Source: Myxococcales bacterium (lineage in GTDB: Bacteria > Myxococcota_C > UBA6777). From it: a DNA stretch of 9,705 nucleotides. The notes beneath the pieces are model-generated. The model was not told the DNA's origin, made no database searches, and saw only the letters and a program-made list of their open reading frames with translations. Position 1 is the first letter of the stretch, and each line of letters begins with the position of its first letter. The stretch is from contig JALTMC010000864.1 in NCBI GenBank assembly GCA_027005175.1, positions 1-9,705 of the forward strand, read 5' to 3'. The position numbers were made by a program, and so were the translations under genes. Positions 5,320 to 9,705 of the stretch are shown piece by piece.

Positions 5320-8300
5320 GGCTACAAGGTCGCGACTTGATGTGGCGACTGGAACAAGATTTACTTGCACCCCAAGAAGAACTCTACCAACTCTACCCCC
5401 CGTCCTGGACAGAAACCCAACGTGACTTGCTTCGCGCGTACTGGGCCATCGAATTTGTCCTTCGTGGTTTGCATCGTTTGGAAATTCGCGGGCGAGACTC
5501 CGGTGGGATCTCTGTCATGATCCGATTTCCATCAGCGGATATCTATCGCAACTTCGTAGAGCAAGTGGAACAGTCAGAGTATGCAGAGAGCTGGCAACAA
5601 CGTCGCTCTCAAACAGGCTTGGACACCGGGTCGATTTGTGGAGATCCTGACGCCACTGTCACCACACCGTCCTTGAGTTTTCTATACAAAGAAGCCTCAG
5701 AAGTGGGAAGTATCGGCCAAAACATTGGCCGCCTGCGAAAGCAATACCAACAGGATATGATCTTACGTTTAGCCTTGCAAACACCGGGTATTTCCATCAA
5801 CCCCCTCGCTCACACCCGATGGGCCTCCAACGGGATTATCAATGTGTACAACGCCCATCCACAAGGTAACGACACCGAAGGGATGACAGCCGCACAAACT
5901 CGATTGTTTGCTGTTCTGAATGGTGACATCGACAACTTCAGCACCTTGCGAGAGAACTATGCCCAACGAACAGGATACTGTCCCCCCGGTGGAGTCACGA
6001 CGGACGCCAAGATCATCCCTTTGTTGGTGGAGGAAAAATTTCAACAATGTGGTGATCTTCGAGAGGCATTTCGTCTATCTCTGCAAGAGTTTGAAGGCTC
6101 CTTTGCGATCGCTCTACACCATCACGACACCCCTGAGAAGGTTTGGCTCGGTATTGGAGGTAGCGGACAATCGCTTTATGTCGGTGTCCACAATGACGCT
6201 GTGTTTTACGCTTCTGAATTATACGGAATCGTAGAAGGTACTCCTCATTTTATCAAGCTCGATGGAGAGCGGGAGCGCGAGCCGGGCAACTCCTCCACAC
6301 GTGGGCAGATGCTGGAACTCAGCATCGCCGACATCGAAAAAGAGCGACCGTTTCAGGCATGGAGCTTTGACGGAGTGGCCCTTACAGAAGAACACCTCCC
6401 GATCCAGCGAGCACAAATCACAACGCGCGATATCAACATCGCTGATTATCCCCACTTCTTCCTCAAAGAGATCAGTGAGTCCGTCGAGTCTGTCCGCAAA
6501 ACACTCCATGGGCGATTTTTCTTAAACCATGACAGTGACGAGCCCTTCAGCTTTCGACTGGGTGAAAGCACAGTGCCACAACGCATTGTAGACAATCTGA
6601 AGGATGGTGTGATCACGCACATTTACTGTATTGGCCAGGGAACGGCAGCGGTGGCAGCATCCGGGGTAGCGGGTGCGTTGCGCCAGAGCCTCGGCACCGA
6701 AGATCTTCACATCATCTCAACAAAAGCCTCTGAGCTCTCGGGTCATATGCTCTCGGAAAGTATGGAGGACACACTCATCATTGCTGTGAGCCAGTCTGGA
6801 ACAACCACAGATACAAACCGCACAGTCGATTTGGTTCGTCATCGTGGTGCACAGGTTTTAGCCATCCTCAACCGACGAAACTCCGACCTCGCCTTTAAAG
6901 CGGATGGTGTCGTCTATACCAGTGATGGGCGCGACGTTGAGATGTCTGTCGCCTCCACCAAAGCCTTCTACTCACAAGTCACTGCCGGAGTCTTGCTGGG
7001 CCTGTTTTTGGGTTATCGAAGCGAAAGACTCGAAGCCCACAAGGTCCATGAAGGCTTGCGTGAACTCCTCAAACTACCCAGCACAATGGCACGCGTCCTC
7101 GCCCAAAGCGATAAGATCAGAGACATCGCTTTTGAACATGCCCTCACTCGCCGGTATTGGGCTGTGGTGGGAAGTGGTGACAATCAAATAGCCGCCCACG
7201 AAATTCGCATCAAGCTCAGTGAGCTTTGTTATAAGTCGATGTCTTGTGACACCATCGAAGACAAAAAGCACATCGACCTCAGCGCAGAGCCCTTGATGTT
7301 AGTTTGTGCGACAGGCTTGGACGAGGCCAACCTAAGCGACACAGTGAAAGAGGTGGCCATTTTTAAAGCCCATGAGTCACTCCCGATTGTGATCGCAAGC
7401 AATGGTGCAGAACGATTTGAACCTTATGCCACAGCCGTCATTCAAGTACCTGAAGTATCACCCCACCTCTCTCCTATTTTGACCACGATTGTAGGTCACT
7501 TGTTTGGATACCACGCTGCTTGTGCCATCGACCATCAATCTCTGATGCTGCGAAAGGTTCGAAGCTCTCTCCTGAACACATTGTCCACCATCGACGATCG
7601 AGCAAGAGGTGGATTAAACCCAGATCATCCGTCCGCCCTACAGCCCCGGTTGCGCGAGATGCTCACCGTGCTGCGAACTCCTGCGTTCAACTCAGCCCTG
7701 GAAGTTCAAACGGCTGTTCAACTTGCTCTGAAAGCTCAACAGTTGCTCTACAGTGCTCATGAAGAGGCGCTGGGAGAAGCAACCTCTCCCTACGAGCTAG
7801 CGCAAGAGTTGATGCAAGTTCTCACAGAAGGAGTTCGTGAACTCAGCCGCCCCATCGACGCGATCAAACACCAAGCAAAGACAGTAACTGTAGGCATCAG
7901 CCGCCCCACTCCCACACTGCGAGGCGTGATTGGAGAAACATTCCAAGAAATGCAGCTCGATCCTTCCCAGCTGTTGTGGCGCAATCTGTCCTATTTGATC
8001 TCTGCCGAACCCTTACTCGCAGAGATCTCAGGTGCAACGCTATACTCCGTGACACACCTTGATGACAACAGTCAGCCCACTCCACACAGCAAGATCTACA
8101 AAGAGTTCGCCATCGGAGAGGCCGCTCATATCCCCTCAAGGACAGACACAGACAAAGTCCTCCGAGGCTCCAAATGGCTTGTTCTCAAAGAAAACACCGT
8201 GCAATTTGGAATGGGGCGAACCGATGGTCGCAAGATCGCCATCATCCCCATCCGAGGAGAACGTCCCAAAGAAGCTCGAATCCTCCTCCTACACCTCAAA

Positions 8301-8537
8301 TTTAATCAAAAAAGCTCCTTACAAACCCGTTTGCAGTGGTTGCAATCCCGTAGTCATTTGTACGACCAGTTTCGCGCGGCTGTCACCGAGTTCAACATAA
8401 CGTGGTCCGACCAGCTCTTACTGCAAGCTCCGGTGGAAACCTTGTTTGACGACTCCCCCGATCGATTCATCGCTTCCCTCTCTCAGCTTGCCGCGATCTC
8501 TCCCTCCTACACAAACCTTCCCACTATCGAAGATTGA
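5265..8537 (+). CDS. glmS: GlmS-like glutamine-fructose-6-phosphate transaminase, main part (GATase remainder + two SIS domains + C-terminal extension)
   Basis: This 1090-codon ORF continues the MCGIVG fragment in the -1 frame. Glutaminase motifs: RGRDSGG at 75-81 (RGYDSAG in GlmS), HTRWASNG at 183-190, N219-G220 in VLNGDIDNF, and D247 in TTDAK. First SIS domain: GQGTAA near 457-462, VSQSGTTTDT at 508-517, SVASTKAF at 561-568. Second SIS domain: VVGSGDNQ from about 634, K650 and E653 in KLSEL, H669 in KKHID. These match catalytic K485, E488 and H504 of E. coli GlmS, although the usual HGP is lost. The reaction would be fructose-6-P plus Gln to glucosamine-6-P, the first step to UDP-GlcNAc. 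Residues about 755-1090 are an unrecognised extension. An internal TTG at 5265 has GGAG 8 nt upstream, so separate translation is possible, but the chain would lack Cys1. Confidence 0.85.
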   Translation: MGQQNSQEFQQLEQWNELGLQGRDLMWRLEQDLLAPQEELYQLYPPSWTETQRDLLRAYWAIEFVLRGLHRLEIRGRDSGGISVMIRFPSADIYRNFVEQVEQSEYAESWQQRRSQTGLDTGSICGDPDATVTTPSLSFLYKEASEVGSIGQNIGRLRKQYQQDMILRLALQTPGISINPLAHTRWASNGIINVYNAHPQGNDTEGMTAAQTRLFAVLNGDIDNFSTLRENYAQRTGYCPPGGVTTDAKIIPLLVEEKFQQCGDLREAFRLSLQEFEGSFAIALHHHDTPEKVWLGIGGSGQSLYVGVHNDAVFYASELYGIVEGTPHFIKLDGEREREPGNSSTRGQMLELSIADIEKERPFQAWSFDGVALTEEHLPIQRAQITTRDINIADYPHFFLKEISESVESVRKTLHGRFFLNHDSDEPFSFRLGESTVPQRIVDNLKDGVITHIYCIGQGTAAVAASGVAGALRQSLGTEDLHIISTKASELSGHMLSESMEDTLIIAVSQSGTTTDTNRTVDLVRHRGAQVLAILNRRNSDLAFKADGVVYTSDGRDVEMSVASTKAFYSQVTAGVLLGLFLGYRSERLEAHKVHEGLRELLKLPSTMARVLAQSDKIRDIAFEHALTRRYWAVVGSGDNQIAAHEIRIKLSELCYKSMSCDTIEDKKHIDLSAEPLMLVCATGLDEANLSDTVKEVAIFKAHESLPIVIASNGAERFEPYATAVIQVPEVSPHLSPILTTIVGHLFGYHAACAIDHQSLMLRKVRSSLLNTLSTIDDRARGGLNPDHPSALQPRLREMLTVLRTPAFNSALEVQTAVQLALKAQQLLYSAHEEALGEATSPYELAQELMQVLTEGVRELSRPIDAIKHQAKTVTVGISRPTPTLRGVIGETFQEMQLDPSQLLWRNLSYLISAEPLLAEISGATLYSVTHLDDNSQPTPHSKIYKEFAIGEAAHIPSRTDTDKVLRGSKWLVLKENTVQFGMGRTDGRKIAIIPIRGERPKEARILLLHLKFNQKSSLQTRLQWLQSRSHLYDQFRAAVTEFNITWSDQLLLQAPVETLFDDSPDRFIASLSQLAAISPSYTNLPTIED

Positions 8538-8614
8538 GCAAACGGTACGGTGGCAGCTTCGTCATTCAGGGGTGAAACGATGCAAACCTTCCCTCTGTCG
8601 AAGATGGAGCAAAC
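8512..8614. repeat. Duplicated 3' end of the GlmS-like gene
   Basis: The 32 bp at 8512-8543, containing the last codons and stop of the gene, recur at 8583-8614 with 29 of 32 bases identical and a 71-bp offset. The stop TGA becomes GGA in the downstream copy. A heptamer, CAAACCA, is then tandemly repeated at 8610-8616 and 8617-8623. Confidence 0.9.
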
Positions 8615-8650
8615 CACAAACCACAAGACACTCTTTGTCGCAACGATGTG

Positions 8651-8677
8651 ATAAGTTCATGACTTATTCTTGTCATG
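8651..8677. promoter_or_regulatory. Overlapping inverted repeats, candidate operator of the methyltransferase
   Basis: ATAAGT (8651-8656) and ACTTAT (8662-8667) form one perfect inverted repeat. CATGAC (8658-8663) and GTCATG (8672-8677) form a second that shares bases with it. The second covers the -35 of the putative methyltransferase promoter, a position expected for repression. Confidence 0.45.
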
Positions 8678-8699
8678 GTCTCACCATCTGAGTTATACA
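8670..8699 (+). promoter_or_regulatory. Probable promoter of the DNA methyltransferase
   Basis: TTGTCA (8670-8675) and TATACA (8694-8699) are separated by 18 nt, a plausible sigma-70-type promoter. Transcription would begin near 8706, downstream of the in-frame ATG at 8675, which supports the start codon at 8744. Confidence 0.55.
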
Positions 8700-8743
8700 G
8701 ACAAAGAGCAGGTGTTCAAATTTGTTTGGAGTGTAGAGGACAT

Positions 8744-9616
8744 ATGGGACAGATTTATTGGGCAGACAGTCTTGAGATTCTTCCAACATTACCAGAGGAG
8801 TCCATCGACCTTATCTACATCGACCCTCCATTCAACACAGGCCGAACACAACAGTATACACAGACCCAGATGGTTCACGATGAGGAGACCGGTGATCGAA
8901 CGGGGTTTCAAGGCAAGCGGTATCGCACTGTCCGTGTTGGAACACGCTCGTTTGCCGACAGCTTTGATGACTTTTTGGCATTTTTAGAACCCCGACTGGA
9001 AGAAGCTCATCGTCTACTTTCACCCACAGGTTCACTGTTTGTCCACCTGGACTACAGAGAAGTCCATTACTGCAAAGTCCTGCTTGATATGATCTTTGGA
9101 CGGGACAGTTTTAAAAATGAGATCATCTGGGCCTACGACTTTGGAGCACGCAGCAAAAGCCGCTGGTCTTCCAAGCACGACAACATCTTATGGTATGTCA
9201 AAAACCCAAAAACATATACCTTTAATTTTGACGAGATGGATCGTATTCCCTACATGGCTCCTGGCCTTGTGGGGCCAAAGAAGGCAGCCCGAGGAAAGAC
9301 CCCAACCTCCGTCTGGTGGCACACCATTGTTCCCACCAATGGAAAAGAACGCACAGGCTACCCCACACAAAAACCGATGGGGATCTTGCGCCGAATCCTT
9401 AAAGTACACTCAAACCCAAACGATGTGGTCCTCGATTTCTTCGCTGGCAGTGGAACAACAGGAGCTGTCGCCGCCGAACTGGGACGTGAATTTATTCTCA
9501 TCGACCAAAGTCCTGCAGCGATCCAAGTCATACGAAACCGCCTGGATTCGACATCTCCCACCTGTGTGAACTTTTCTCCTTCAGACCTACCAGAACCCGA
9601 GACCGAAACAAAGTAG
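8744..9616 (+). CDS. Beta-class DNA methyltransferase (adenine-N6 or cytosine-N4), 290 aa
   Basis: Motif IV, IDPPFNTG (26-33), comes first. The AdoMet-binding motif I, FAGSGTTG (233-240), comes near the C-terminus after YPTQKP (206-211). This order defines beta-class amino-methyltransferases such as CcrM, HinfI and YhdJ. DPPF/DPPY usually goes with N6-adenine transfer, but N4-cytosine cannot be excluded. The region between (about 35-200) should hold target recognition. The ATG at 8744 is preferred: AGAGGA lies just upstream, the protein then begins MGQIYWADSLEIL as family members do, and the alternative ATG at 8675 falls in the promoter -35 without a ribosome binding site. No restriction enzyme is seen in the window, so it may be solitary, though the downstream side is cut off. 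It follows the GlmS-like gene with its own promoter. Confidence 0.93.
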   Translation: MGQIYWADSLEILPTLPEESIDLIYIDPPFNTGRTQQYTQTQMVHDEETGDRTGFQGKRYRTVRVGTRSFADSFDDFLAFLEPRLEEAHRLLSPTGSLFVHLDYREVHYCKVLLDMIFGRDSFKNEIIWAYDFGARSKSRWSSKHDNILWYVKNPKTYTFNFDEMDRIPYMAPGLVGPKKAARGKTPTSVWWHTIVPTNGKERTGYPTQKPMGILRRILKVHSNPNDVVLDFFAGSGTTGAVAAELGREFILIDQSPAAIQVIRNRLDSTSPTCVNFSPSDLPEPETETK

Positions 9617-9705
9617 TCATATCCCTTTCCCTCCAGATCGAATTCTTTCTACAATTTAAGACAGAAGCTTGAACCCCAAGGTCACCCCCTCCCACCCATC
9701 ACTGC
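9617..9705. other. 3' flank of the methyltransferase gene, incomplete
   Basis: These 89 nt hold no recognisable gene or terminator. CTTGAACCC at 9668-9676, followed at once by CAAGG, resembles the CTTGAATCC...CAAGG core of the 64-bp units and could form a tiny 4-bp stem. Confidence 0.3.

Overview
The window reads as a stretch of bacterial chromosome with balanced base composition. It holds seven clear protein genes, one of them split by a frameshift, separated by unusually repeat-rich 3' intergenic regions. Ribosomal protein S20 (rpsT) and a GlmS-like gene point to chromosome rather than plasmid or phage. I see no integrase, transposase, tRNA, rRNA or CRISPR array. The mix of a Crp-type cyclic-nucleotide-binding domain without a DNA-binding part, a SpoT-type HD hydrolase and a very large GlmS-like protein would suit a Deltaproteobacteria/Myxococcota-like Gram-negative. 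That placement is a guess from gene content, not a measurement.

Layout. Positions 15-1301 (+): a carboxypeptidase-regulatory-like beta-sandwich protein, then a stand-alone cyclic-nucleotide-binding protein, probably one transcription unit. Positions 1302-1586: a convergent spacer with a long stem-loop on the stop codon of the upstream gene and a perfect 24-bp tandem duplication. Positions 1587-2744 (-): a RelA/SpoT-type HD phosphohydrolase lacking any synthetase domain. Positions 2903-3937 (+): an unrecognised helical protein. Positions 3938-4367: a convergent spacer filled with three different tandem-repeat arrays. Positions 4368-4640 (-): rpsT, with its own promoter and a hairpin in its leader. 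Positions 4993-8537 (+): a GlmS-like glutamine amidotransferase/double-SIS protein with a large insertion after MCGIVG and a long C-terminal extension. It is split by a -1 frameshift near 5260-5270. Positions 8744-9616 (+): a beta-class DNA methyltransferase with a good promoter overlapped by inverted repeats.

The most unusual feature is not one gene but a recurring pattern. The last bases of several genes, stop codon included, are tandemly copied into the downstream spacer. This is seen for the 344-aa gene (64-bp unit), rpsT (31-bp unit) and the GlmS-like gene (32-bp match at a 71-bp offset). Stem-loops also sit at the ends of the cyclic-nucleotide-binding and HD genes. The divergent (promoter) spacers lack such arrays. 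A short motif, CTTGAAYC followed by C or G, recurs in these 3' regions. I infer a lineage-specific 3'-end element or a slippage/duplication process linked to transcript ends; its function is unknown.
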